Shown here piece after piece: positions 9,825 to 17,600 of a stretch of DNA of 64,000 nt. The position numbers were made by a program, and so were the translations under genes. The stretch is taken from NCBI RefSeq assembly GCF_001011155.1, contig NZ_CP011479.1, positions 3,676,501 to 3,740,500 of the forward strand. The letters run 5' to 3'. The first letter of the stretch is position 1. The number at the start of each line of letters is the position of its first letter. The notes under the pieces are model-generated. The model had not been told where the DNA came from and searched no databases. It was given only the letters and a program-made list of their open reading frames with translations. The DNA comes from Hoeflea sp. IMCC20628 (GTDB taxonomy: Bacteria; Pseudomonadota; Alphaproteobacteria; Rhizobiales; Rhizobiaceae).

Positions 9825-10955
9825 TCAGTTCTTGGCCGGTTGTTCGGCACGTTCTTCGGGCGCGACGGGGGCGCCGACCGCAATCTTCTGCAGTCCTTCG
9901 ACGATGACCTTGTCGCCTGCCGCAAGGCCTTCCGTCACGATCCAGTCAGAACCGCGATCACTGACAATCGTCAGAGTACGCTGCTCGACAATATTGTCAG
10001 CGCCGATAACCATGGCTGTCGGATTGCCGCGACGGTCGCGCGAGACCCCCTCTTGCGGGACGAGAACTGCGTCATTGATGACGCCCTGCGGCATCTCGAC
10101 CTGAACATACATGCCAGGCAGCAGCATTTCGTCGGGGTTTGGGAATGTCAGACGCAGGGTTACGACCCCGGTCAATTCATCCACATGCGGTTCCGCTGCT
10201 GTGAGTTCACCAGTTTGGTCGTAGGCTGTGCGGTCAGCCAGTGTCAGCTCGACCTTGGTGTCGATATTTGCGCCAGCTGCCTTGGGACCCTTGCGCTTCC
10301 AGCGGATCAGGTCTGCAGCTGATTGGGCAACGTCGACATAGACGGGGTCGAGCTTGCGGATCACTGCCAGCGGACTGGTCTGTCCGGAAATGACGAGCGC
10401 GCCCTGGGTGGTAAGCGAAAGGCCAATGGCGCCCGAGATCTGGGCACGAATTGTGGTTCGATCCAGGTCGATATTCGCTGAAAGCAGTTGCGCCTTGGCG
10501 ACCTGCAAGCCGGCATCGGCTGTGTCCCGGGTGGTAAGGGACGTATCAAGCGCCTGCTCACTCGTAACATTGCTCTTGCGCAGGGTTTCCATGCGCTTGA
10601 GGTCGCGATTGGCCGAATCGAGACTGACCTGAGCCTGATTAACCGCGGCCTGCGCCGCAACGACCTGCGCCTTGTAGGTGGCTGGATCAATCCGGTAGAG
10701 GACGTCGCCCTCCTTCACTGCCGAACCTTCTTCAAAAAGCCGATCGACGATGATGCCGTTTACCTGCGGCCGTACTTCCGCAACACCGGAAGCGACAACG
10801 CGTCCCGGAAGTGTGGAAGTGACAGTAACGGTCTGCGCCTGCACCGTGACGACAGTGACAGGTGTGGGCGGACGCTCCTGCTGCTGCGCCGAGGCGGCGG
10901 ACGCCATCAAAGCCAAGAGCAGGAATGAAACGAGGGAGAAAGGCGCTAACCTCAT
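9825..10955 (-). CDS. acrA: RND efflux periplasmic adaptor (membrane fusion protein, AcrA/MexA family)
   Basis: Links the inner-membrane RND pump to an outer-membrane channel. The 376 residues start with a signal peptide (MRLAPFSLVSFLLLALMASAASA), then a beta-barrel/lipoyl half (EVRPQVNGIIVDRLFEEGSAV), an alpha-helical hairpin (about 95-150) and the matching lipoyl half. There is no lipobox cysteine, unlike AcrA of E. coli. ATG at 10955 is preferred over the TTG at 10958 because it has GGAG at a good distance. First gene of the operon, divergent from the TetR gene. Confidence 0.93.
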   Translation of the reverse strand: MRLAPFSLVSFLLLALMASAASAQQQERPPTPVTVVTVQAQTVTVTSTLPGRVVASGVAEVRPQVNGIIVDRLFEEGSAVKEGDVLYRIDPATYKAQVVAAQAAVNQAQVSLDSANRDLKRMETLRKSNVTSEQALDTSLTTRDTADAGLQVAKAQLLSANIDLDRTTIRAQISGAIGLSLTTQGALVISGQTSPLAVIRKLDPVYVDVAQSAADLIRWKRKGPKAAGANIDTKVELTLADRTAYDQTGELTAAEPHVDELTGVVTLRLTFPNPDEMLLPGMYVQVEMPQGVINDAVLVPQEGVSRDRRGNPTAMVIGADNIVEQRTLTIVSDRGSDWIVTEGLAAGDKVIVEGLQKIAVGAPVAPEERAEQPAKN

Positions 10956-11105
10956 CAAATAACTCCGTTAATAATGGAGTACCCGCTTGGCGAAGACGAC
11001 CGCAGCGGGTAATATGGAAACTAGGCGGTTTTATATTTTTTTTTTCGTAGGAAGCAAGCGCAACAGCAAGCACGAAAGTGTGACTGCGAACCCGGGAGAT
11101 TTGAC
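10956..11105. promoter_or_regulatory. Divergent control region between the RND operon and its TetR gene
   Basis: The 150-base space must hold both promoters. It contains the dyad ACTCC-N9-GGAGT at 10962-10980, overlapping the adaptor gene leader and ribosome site, and a run of T near 11030-11045. A TetR site here is expected from the arrangement, but which sequence it is cannot be decided from one copy. Confidence 0.45.
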
Positions 11106-11756
11106 TTGTTGCCAAAGTGCCGCAATTCCAACCGTGGCCCCGGTAGGCCGCGCCAGCTCGATTCGTCGGAACGTGAAGCAATGATAATCGACGCAGCCGA
11201 AAGGGTCATCGTGGCCCAAGGGCTCGCAGGCGCTTCGATGGCGGCGATTGCGCACGAGGCCGGCATGTCAAAGCGCACGCTTTACGAGGTGTTCGAGAGC
11301 CGTACCGCACTCTTCGCGTCTATCATCCGGCGCATGCACAACATGTTCACCCGGCCACTGACCAATGCTGAACTCGATCAACCACTCGGGCAGCGCCTGC
11401 GCCTGTTGTTGTCGCCGACCGGCAAAGAACTCGCCGATCTCCTGCCGCTGGCAATTCTCCGTGCTGTCATCGCGGAGGGCGAGAGGCAGCCGGATCTCGT
11501 GCATGAATTTCTACGGGAAGGACCTTATGCGCTCTACGCCATGATTCGCGTGGAGCTTGACCGCTCTGTTGGCCGTGGCGAGATCCGTATCAGCGACACA
11601 GAAGCCGCCGCACGTCTGTTGGCCGACATGGCGCATGAGAGCGTGCTCGAAAACCTCGTGATCGCTCAGCCGGCTCGCCGGCGACAGGAAGCGTCCGAGA
11701 GCCGGCTGGAACTCGCCATTCGCGTGTTTCTCGGTGGCATAGCGGAAACCGAATAA
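11106..11756 (+). CDS. TetR/AcrR-family transcriptional regulator of the RND operon
   Basis: A 216-residue DNA-binding repressor. The N-terminal TetR helix-turn-helix spans about residues 20-70, with the typical recognition segment GMSKRTLYEVFESRTALF. The C-terminal domain resembles the AefR/AcrR-like ligand-binding type. The start is TTG at 11106, supported by GGGAG 7 bases upstream; no ATG is available before the HTH. It is transcribed away from the efflux operon, the usual layout for a local repressor that is released by pump substrates. Confidence 0.85.
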   Translation: MLPKCRNSNRGPGRPRQLDSSEREAMIIDAAERVIVAQGLAGASMAAIAHEAGMSKRTLYEVFESRTALFASIIRRMHNMFTRPLTNAELDQPLGQRLRLLLSPTGKELADLLPLAILRAVIAEGERQPDLVHEFLREGPYALYAMIRVELDRSVGRGEIRISDTEAAARLLADMAHESVLENLVIAQPARRRQEASESRLELAIRVFLGGIAETE

Positions 11757-11894
11757 CCGGCGCCCCGGAGAGTGTCCTGAACTCGGAGTATCGGGCCCGG
11801 TCCATGCGCCGTGCGGGTTTTGGAAATAGTCACGCGTTGAAGCGCGATTCAAGCGGTTAAACAGCACCAAGCATTGGTTTCTCTGAGAGAAAAA

Positions 11895-11950
11895 TGGCGC
11901 CCGAAGGCAGATTGAACCACCCACACGCGGGTTTTCAATCCTGCTGTCTG
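11895..11950 (-). repeat. Decayed 3' part of tRNA-Phe; candidate distal attachment site of a 40-kb island
   Basis: From the CCA end through the anticodon loop this stretch matches the intact tRNA-Phe gene at 51932-52007 in 42 of 48 aligned columns (five substitutions and one missing base), including exact runs TTGAACCACC, ACACGCGG and TTTTCAATCC. The D arm and 5' acceptor half are missing. Orientation is the same as that of the intact gene. The 3' flank (GAGAGAAAA versus GAGAAAATA) is also similar. This is what integration of an element into the 3' end of tRNA-Phe would leave at the far end. It cannot make a functional tRNA. Confidence 0.75.
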
Positions 11951-12112
11951 GAAACCAAAGCAGGTTGACAAGGCCGGCTGAAACCCCAGTAAAAATGCCA
12001 CGCACGCATGAGGCCCCCGCTTGGGCTACGCCCTCAAGGCAGTCTCATGCGTGCGAATACCGTGGCCTGGTTTTACGCCACCCATTGGTCGGGTTTTGCT
12101 CCACCGTTGACA

Positions 12113-12132
12113 GGCCGCCGAAAACGGCGGCC
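12113..12132 (-). terminator. Hairpin just after the ABC importer operon
   Basis: Perfect 8-bp stem GGCCGCCG / CGGCGGCC with an AAAA loop, 10 bases past the stop of the substrate-binding protein gene. No T run follows on the minus strand; likely terminator or transcript-end protection. Confidence 0.55.
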
Positions 12133-12142
12133 CAGTCAGGTT

Positions 12143-13354
12143 CTATTTGAAATCTGAAGCGGGATAGAATTTTTCCGCCACCCAGGCGCCGTCTTCGGCG
12201 CGCAGGATCTGGTAAGACCCTGCAGGCGTACCACTCTTGTCCATCGTCAGCGGCCCGGAAGCGCCTTCGAAATCGATGTCGGTGCCTGCCGCCAGCATTT
12301 CCTTTGCCTCGGCAAAGGATGCAACCGGCGTACCGCCTTCACTCACATCCCGAATGACGGAATTGAGCGCCTCGCCGGTGCATCCTTCGGATGCCTCCAG
12401 AGAAAGGGCGGCCAGCATGACCATGTCATAGGAGTTCGCAGCGAAGGGTCCTGGTGCCTTGCCGCTCGATGCCTTCATGCGTTCTGCAAAGGCCTTGTAT
12501 GCAGGCAGCGAGTTATCCGGCTCGGCCAGTTCGACAAACGCCTTGCCATTGAGAATTCGCGGGTCGATCGCTTCAAAGACCTCAGGCACGGCGAGGTCTG
12601 CCGTGAGCAGCCATTCACCCTCAAATCCACCGACAGCGGCTTCCTTGAGGACGGTGATGCCCGATTCCTGACCACCCGCCAGATAGATCGCATCGGGATT
12701 GTGGGACAGGACTGAAATCAGCTCTGCCTGATAGGACGGCTGGCCCGGATTATAGACGACATAGTCGGTCAGCTCGATTCCTGCACCGGCCAGTGTCTCG
12801 CGCGCAACCTGTGCCGGCGAGATGGTGGATTCCTCGTTCTGGACAAGAAACGCCACCGACTTGTAACCGCGGTCGGTCAGCCACAGGCCCGAAGCAGCAC
12901 CATCACCAAGGTCCGAAGACACCGTGCGATAGACATAATCTCCGCCGATATCATTCAGCGTGATGGTTCCGGCATAGGGCGACATCACGACAGTCTTCTT
13001 GCGCTTTGCCAGATCGACCAGAGCAACCATTTCGCCGGACGTCGGTCCGAGGATGGCAACAGCCCCTTCGCTGTCGATCATGTTGGTGGCTTCGCGGATC
13101 GCGTGTTCCGGGCTGCCGCCAGTATCAGCGATCACCGTACGCAACATCCCGCAAGATGTGCCGCCGGCTTCATTGATTTCGGTGACGCCCAGCTTGATCG
13201 CATCCGCGACGATTTCGCCGAATTCGCCCAGTTCACCGGTCAGAGGCACGAGGATGCCGATGGTGGCGTCGGCTGCCGCGACAGATGGCATAGCTGCAGC
13301 AGCGACTGCGACGAGTGCGGTCATGCCGCAAAGTCTATTCTTCAAAAGTTTCAT
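12143..13354 (-). CDS. Liv-type ABC transporter substrate-binding protein, probably for picolinate uptake
   Basis: Periplasmic binding protein of 403 residues (type I fold, Leu/Ile/Val-binding family). Signal peptide at residues 1-27, then TIGILVPLTGELGEFG, the usual start of the mature protein. ATG 13354 is chosen over an upstream in-frame start because AAGGAGAA precedes it. It is the last gene of a five-gene importer operon (permeases, ATPases, binding protein) placed next to picolinate-degradation genes and sharing promoter motifs with them. I therefore infer that it binds picolinate or a related pyridine carboxylate; the family also includes aromatic-acid binders. The ligand is not shown by sequence. 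Confidence 0.85.
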   Translation of the reverse strand: MKLLKNRLCGMTALVAVAAAAMPSVAAADATIGILVPLTGELGEFGEIVADAIKLGVTEINEAGGTSCGMLRTVIADTGGSPEHAIREATNMIDSEGAVAILGPTSGEMVALVDLAKRKKTVVMSPYAGTITLNDIGGDYVYRTVSSDLGDGAASGLWLTDRGYKSVAFLVQNEESTISPAQVARETLAGAGIELTDYVVYNPGQPSYQAELISVLSHNPDAIYLAGGQESGITVLKEAAVGGFEGEWLLTADLAVPEVFEAIDPRILNGKAFVELAEPDNSLPAYKAFAERMKASSGKAPGPFAANSYDMVMLAALSLEASEGCTGEALNSVIRDVSEGGTPVASFAEAKEMLAAGTDIDFEGASGPLTMDKSGTPAGSYQILRAEDGAWVAEKFYPASDFK

Positions 13355-13403
13355 ATGGCTGTTCTCCTTGTTTATGTTGGACGGGCTTTGCCCGGTCGGC
13401 CCC

Positions 13404-14099
13404 CTACAGAAGCATCTCTTCGAGACGACCCGGTTGCAGCAGGTCGGCGCTCGGCAGGGTTTCACGGTTGCGCCCGGCATCAATCATCCAGGTGGTCCGC
13501 GATATGTTCAGTATTTTTTCAGGGTTCTGTTCCACGACCCAGATAACGCTCATGCCCTTGCGGGACAGTTCGCATACCCAGTCGACGATCCGGTCCACGA
13601 AGATCGGGGCCAGTCCGGCTGTCGGTTCGTCGAGGATTAGAAACTTCGGTGCACCAATCAGAGCATTCGCAATGGCCAATGTCTGGCGCTCGCCGCCGGA
13701 CAATGTCGAGGCCTGCTGATTTGCCCGATCCTTCAGGATCGGAAACCGATCATAGGTATCTTCAATCCGCGGGCCGGTACCGGTAAAATTCAGCGCCGAA
13801 GCCAAAAGATTGTCGCGCACAGTCAATTCGGCGAATGTGTTGCCTTCCTGCGGGACATAGGCGATGCCCGCCCGGGTGACCTCAAGCGCGGTGGAGCCGG
13901 TGATGGCCTTGCCATCGATAGCGATTTCGCCACTGCTTACTGGAAGACGCCCCGCAATTGTCTTCATCAGCGTGCTTTTACCGGCCCCGTTGGCCCCAAG
14001 CACACAGGTGATTTCACCCGACTCAGCACAAAAATCAATTCCGTGCAGAATGGTGACCTTGCCGTAGCCGCTGTGAACCGCTTTGACTTCAAGCTTCAT
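13404..14099 (-). CDS. ABC transporter ATP-binding protein (LivF-like), pic-associated importer
   Basis: ATPase of 231 residues with Walker A at 35-42 (GANGAGKS), an LSGGERQ signature and the LILDEPTAGLAPIFVD Walker B region typical of LivF. Starts 11 bases inside the end of the LivG-like gene. It ends 49 bases before the start of the binding-protein gene, the largest gap in the operon. Confidence 0.9.
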   Translation of the reverse strand: MKLEVKAVHSGYGKVTILHGIDFCAESGEITCVLGANGAGKSTLMKTIAGRLPVSSGEIAIDGKAITGSTALEVTRAGIAYVPQEGNTFAELTVRDNLLASALNFTGTGPRIEDTYDRFPILKDRANQQASTLSGGERQTLAIANALIGAPKFLILDEPTAGLAPIFVDRIVDWVCELSRKGMSVIWVVEQNPEKILNISRTTWMIDAGRNRETLPSADLLQPGRLEEMLL

Positions 14100-14862
14100 G
14101 TTCTGTCCCCAGATAGGCTGAAATAACTACAGGATCACGGCGGACCGCCTCGGGCTCGCCTTCCGCCAGAAGTCCGCCGTTTTGAAGCACGACAATGCGG
14201 TCTGCCAGATCGAACAGAAATGTCAGGTTGTGCTCAACCACGATCACGGTCGTTCCCGCTTGGTGCAAATCGCGAAGCAAGCTGGCGAGCTTGACCTGCA
14301 GCACAGGGTCGACGCCCGCTGTCGGCTCATCGAGCAGCAGAATGCGCGGGGCCCGATTCAATTGCCGTGCGACCTCCAGCATTCGCAGTTCACCACCCGA
14401 AAGATTGGCAACCAGATCATGGCGTCGATCGATCAGTCCGACCCGTTCAAGCGAAGCTTCGGCGCTTTCGCGCAATTCCGCGTCCCCACTGCGCCAACGG
14501 CCAAGAAGTGCAGCGATTGGGCCCTCATGCGGGTTGTGTGCACCCACCATGATATTGTCCAGGACACTGAGGGATGGAAACGCACGCGGTGTCTGGAATG
14601 TACGCCCCAGTCCCATGCCCGCAATATCCTGCGCCCGGCGCCCCGACAGATCGGTTCCGTTCAACAGGACTTTGCCCTCGGTCGGCGCCAAGACACCGGA
14701 AATCAGATTGAACGTTGTGGATTTTCCCGCCCCGTTCGGCCCGATCAATCCGAGGAAATCGCCACGTTGGACCGAAAAACTCAAGCCCTCGGCGCCACCG
14801 ACAGCACGCAGTCCACTGAATTGCTTGACGACCTTTTCTACGCTCAGGATTGTGTCGGTCAT
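14089..14862 (-). CDS. ABC transporter ATP-binding protein (LivG-like), pic-associated importer
   Basis: ATPase of 257 residues. Walker A at 41-49 (GPNGAGKST), LSGGELRMLEVAR signature, LLLDEPTAGVDP Walker B. The start at 14862 makes an ATGA overlap with the upstream permease stop; an in-frame ATG 10 codons earlier (14892) would lie inside the permease gene and is less likely. Liv-type subgroup by the VEHNLTFLFDLADRI segment. Confidence 0.9.
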   Translation of the reverse strand: MTDTILSVEKVVKQFSGLRAVGGAEGLSFSVQRGDFLGLIGPNGAGKSTTFNLISGVLAPTEGKVLLNGTDLSGRRAQDIAGMGLGRTFQTPRAFPSLSVLDNIMVGAHNPHEGPIAALLGRWRSGDAELRESAEASLERVGLIDRRHDLVANLSGGELRMLEVARQLNRAPRILLLDEPTAGVDPVLQVKLASLLRDLHQAGTTVIVVEHNLTFLFDLADRIVVLQNGGLLAEGEPEAVRRDPVVISAYLGTEHEA

Positions 14863-15782
14863 GCCTTCGCCCTCCGCGACAGTTTTTCCCAAGGCTGCCA
14901 GCGCAACACGATGATGAACAGGATGCCGGTTACGACCTCTTCGACCGATGCCGCGATCTGCGCGGCACGCACGGATTCGAACGGAATGGAGCCGACCGCC
15001 TCCTGGAAGAACACAAGAGCGAGTGTGCCGAGTATGGCGCCCAGGATCGTCTTCTCCCCGCCGAGCGCAAGTGCGATCCAGACAAAGAACGTAATCTCGG
15101 CCGTGAACAGCGCCGGCGACACAAGGGTCGTGGTCATGGCGTAGAGCGCACCGGCGAACCCGATCGGGATCGCCGAGATCACGAAGACCTGCAGCCGGAT
15201 CCGAGCACCGTCCTTGCCAATGGCTTGCGCCGCGATTTCATCGTCATGGATGGCATCAACAGTGCGACCGAACGGCGATTTCAGCAGCCGGTGAAAGAAG
15301 AATGCCGTCACCAGCATCAACGCCACAGCCGCCATTGCATAGGTCAGCATGTCGTTGAGTCCGATCAATGTGGGATCAGGACGTTCGACGTTGGACAGGC
15401 CGACACTTCCGTTGCCGATCCGACGCTCATTCAGGAGGAAGGAATGCAAGACTTCGGCAAAGGCGAAAGTCGTCAGCGCCAGATACTCGCCCCTCAGCCG
15501 CAGCGTCGGCCACCCTGTAACCAGAGCGAAGAGAAGCGACGCGACACCCGCTGCGAGAAAGCCCAGATACCAAGGCAATCCAAAGCCGAAGGCATATTGA
15601 TCAAGACCGCTTGGCGGCTCTTGCGTGAAGATGGCGTAGGCATAGGCTCCGGCCGCGAAATAGGCGACGGTTCCAAAATTGATCATGCCGCCGCGTGCAT
15701 ATTGAAGGTTCAGCGACAAGGTCAGGACCGAGAACATCGCGCCAAAGGTGAGTGTCGTCAGGATAAGAGAATAGAGGGTCAT
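14859..15782 (-). CDS. Liv-type ABC transporter permease (LivM-like), pic-associated importer
   Basis: Membrane permease of 307 residues with the LivM-type segment LNLQYARGGMINFGTVAYFAAGAYAYA near residues 25-50 (split here by wording only) and about eight to ten hydrophobic helices. Conserved cytoplasmic loop RTVDAIHDDEIAAQAIG. ATGA overlaps with both neighbours show tight translational coupling in the operon. Confidence 0.88.
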   Translation of the reverse strand: MTLYSLILTTLTFGAMFSVLTLSLNLQYARGGMINFGTVAYFAAGAYAYAIFTQEPPSGLDQYAFGFGLPWYLGFLAAGVASLLFALVTGWPTLRLRGEYLALTTFAFAEVLHSFLLNERRIGNGSVGLSNVERPDPTLIGLNDMLTYAMAAVALMLVTAFFFHRLLKSPFGRTVDAIHDDEIAAQAIGKDGARIRLQVFVISAIPIGFAGALYAMTTTLVSPALFTAEITFFVWIALALGGEKTILGAILGTLALVFFQEAVGSIPFESVRAAQIAASVEEVVTGILFIIVLRWQPWEKLSRRAKA

Positions 15783-16642
15783 CGGGATTTCTTTCCTGCT
15801 AGTCCTTCGGGACGGAACAGCAACACGAGGATCACCACTGCAAAGGCGATCAACGGCCGATAGCCGGCAGGTATCCAGAACACCGATAGATCCATCGCTA
15901 CACCTACGATCAGACCTGCAGCAATCACGGCGTAAAGCGACCCAAGCCCGGCAAGAATCGCCACTGCAAGGATCTGAAGGATTTGGTGGAATGCGATATC
16001 CGTCGACAGCGTCGCCACGATGGCCAGCATTGTGCCGGAGAGCCCGGCCAGACCGGACGAAATCATCCAGGTGATCCGCGAAGTGGATTTCACGTCAATC
16101 CCGCGCGAAGCCGCCAGTTCGGGATTGGCAGAGATTGCCCGGATGGCAAGCCCCATGGATGTCTTGTTCAGGAACAGAGCCAGTGATCCGGTGGCGACAG
16201 CGGCAAAAGCCACGACCAGCATCTGGTAATCGGTGATCCGAAGCCCCCAGAAACGGTAGCTGGTGGCGAGCGGGATATCGAGCGTTCGAATACCCGTGCC
16301 GACCAGCGCATCCACTGTCCCGCCGATCGCATAGGCGACACCGACAGAGGTGATGAGCAGGACCGATGGCCCCAGCTTGCGAATGGGATCGTAGACAATG
16401 CGGCCGATGGCAAGACCCACAAGGGCGGTGAAGACGATGCCTACAACTGCGGCAGGCACGATATGCCACCCGAGAAGATTGTTCAGTCCCCATACGGTAA
16501 AAGCAGAAACGCCGAGCAACTCGGCATGGGCGATGTTGAGAAAGCCCTCGACACGGCGGGTGAATGAGAACCCTATGGTCGCCAGTATGAGAAACGATCC
16601 GGTCACAATACCGGTGAGAAAAAATTGCAGGAAGAGCGTCAC
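15779..16642 (-). CDS. Liv-type ABC transporter permease (LivH-like), pic-associated importer
   Basis: Membrane permease of 287 residues, first gene of the importer operon. It has the LivH start pattern (GIVTGSFLILATIGFSFTRR then EGFLNIAHAELL) and the loop RAISANPELAASRGID. The start codon is GTG at 16642. The 279-base upstream region carries two motifs shared with other pic promoters. Confidence 0.88.
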   Translation of the reverse strand: MTLFLQFFLTGIVTGSFLILATIGFSFTRRVEGFLNIAHAELLGVSAFTVWGLNNLLGWHIVPAAVVGIVFTALVGLAIGRIVYDPIRKLGPSVLLITSVGVAYAIGGTVDALVGTGIRTLDIPLATSYRFWGLRITDYQMLVVAFAAVATGSLALFLNKTSMGLAIRAISANPELAASRGIDVKSTSRITWMISSGLAGLSGTMLAIVATLSTDIAFHQILQILAVAILAGLGSLYAVIAAGLIVGVAMDLSVFWIPAGYRPLIAFAVVILVLLFRPEGLAGKKSR

Positions 16643-16754
16643 GAAATCAGCCCCCTGCCAAGCGGGCGATCATTGCCCCGAGGCCTCACGCTGAGCGCGC
16701 AGTCCGTCATCTGCCATATGGGTATCATGCCGGTTCCGTTCCCCTAATTTTTTT

Positions 16755-16766
16755 TATACAGTATAC
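16755..16766. promoter_or_regulatory. Dyad TATACAGTATAC upstream of the importer operon; candidate PicR operator, copy 1
   Basis: Core ATAC-A-GTAT, followed by CCCC. The same sequence followed by TCCC stands before picC (26371-26382), and a variant ATAC-GAA-GTAT followed by CCCCC stands between picR and picA (17510-17524). It lies about 113 bases before the permease start. Three copies at three pic promoters argue for a shared regulator; assignment to the MarR protein is inference. Confidence 0.6.
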
Positions 16767-16793
16767 CCCTCTTTCCTCGAGGGCAAAGTTTTT

Positions 16794-16812
16794 TTAATCA
16801 GGATTTTAATTA
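16794..16812. promoter_or_regulatory. AT-rich dyad TTAAT-N10-ATTAA, copy 1
   Basis: This 19-base sequence matches the one before picG (29784-29802, opposite strand) in 17 positions. Both have TTAAT-N10-ATTA with the inner string ATTTTAATTA. Probable binding site of a second regulator, perhaps the TetR protein encoded at 29844-30575. Confidence 0.5.
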
Positions 16813-16824
16813 ATCGACAAATTA

Positions 16825-16853
16825 TTGATATAACACGGTTTATGCCGTATAAT
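16825..16853 (+). promoter_or_regulatory. Sigma70-like promoter pointing toward the 3' end of picR
   Basis: TTGATA and TATAAT separated by exactly 17 bases, one of the best matches to the housekeeping consensus in the window. The spacer contains the dyad ACGG-N6-CCGT. Transcription would begin near 16860 and run antisense into picR; no open frame on the plus strand follows that I would call a gene. Confidence 0.4.
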
Positions 16854-16921
16854 TGCGGCCCTACCAGCACTGAAAAGCAGGTTTCAGCCCCGTAAAGTCA
16901 GCACGCAGGGAGGCGGGCAGA

Positions 16922-17440
16922 TCAGGTCATCGGAGCTCGACTAGCCGAATTGTTCGCCTCGATCATCCGGCACAGCGCATCCATGAAAAACCTGCGCTCT
17001 TCAGGCTTGAGCGGGGCCATCATGCGGTCCTGCGCCGCCTCCATGGCCGGGCGCATTTCGCGCACCAGCGTTGCGCCTGCAGGAGTAATCGCGACCAGTT
17101 TCATGCGCCGGTCATCCGGCGATGCCGTGCGCATCACCAAATCCTGCCGGGCCAACCGCTTGATCACGTCGGCGCCACTGGTGCGGTCGACGCCGACCGC
17201 CTTGGACAATGACAACTGATCCATTGCGGTGTGTGCAGCGAGTACCGAGAGCATTGCGTATTGAACGGGAGTCAGTCCACTGTTGGCGAACTCCTCGGCA
17301 AACAGACCTACGTGGATCTGGTGCAAACGCCGCACCAGATAGCCCGGGCGGTTCCAGAGGTCATCAAGCCGCTTGTCATCGCCCTCCATTCCCGTACGCA
17401 GCAAAGCTGGTTCAGCCGTGTGATCAATCGGTTCAGCCAT
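16922..17440 (-). CDS. picR: MarR-family regulator, PicR-like
   Basis: A 172-residue winged-helix regulator. MarR fold: helices around LFAEEFANSGLTPVQYAML, recognition region LSLSKAVGVDRTSGADVIKRL, wing with DDRRMKLVAITPAG. The start at 17440 has GGGAGG 8 bases upstream; the open frame extends to 17788 but that part would overlap the divergent gene. It is transcribed away from the molybdenum hydroxylase operon. In the known pic cluster of Alcaligenes faecalis a MarR regulator PicR controls the genes, so the role is inferred from family plus position. Likely ligands are pathway compounds such as 6-hydroxypicolinate. Confidence 0.82.
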   Translation of the reverse strand: MAEPIDHTAEPALLRTGMEGDDKRLDDLWNRPGYLVRRLHQIHVGLFAEEFANSGLTPVQYAMLSVLAAHTAMDQLSLSKAVGVDRTSGADVIKRLARQDLVMRTASPDDRRMKLVAITPAGATLVREMRPAMEAAQDRMMAPLKPEERRFFMDALCRMIEANNSASRAPMT

Positions 17441-17509
17441 GATATCGACCTCCCATCCCAAAAGTTCATTCATCCCTGAGCTGCACTGTGCGTGTTGCCA
17501 GATCCCAAG

Positions 17510-17524
17510 ATACGAAGTATACCC
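17510..17524. promoter_or_regulatory. Dyad ATAC-GAA-GTAT followed by CCCC between picR and picA; candidate PicR operator, copy 2
   Basis: In the 160-base divergent region. Half sites ATAC and GTAT are the same as in copies 1 and 3 but the spacer is 3 bases instead of 1. Its position suits control of both directions, including autoregulation. Confidence 0.5.
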
Positions 17525-17600
17525 CCTATTGAGAAATATCAAGTTTCGGGAGCGGTCCGAAAACGCCCCCTCACATCTCCTGACACAAGAGGGCTGAAAG

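Larger units (their letters stand above)
11757..12142. other. Intergenic stretch with the tRNA-Phe remnant and two hairpins
   Basis: No gene is seen. Besides the tRNA remnant it holds a perfect 12-bp inverted repeat CGCACGCATGAG / CTCATGCGTGCG (12001-12012 and 12044-12055, 31-base loop) of unknown role, and the GC-rich hairpin listed next. Confidence 0.6.
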
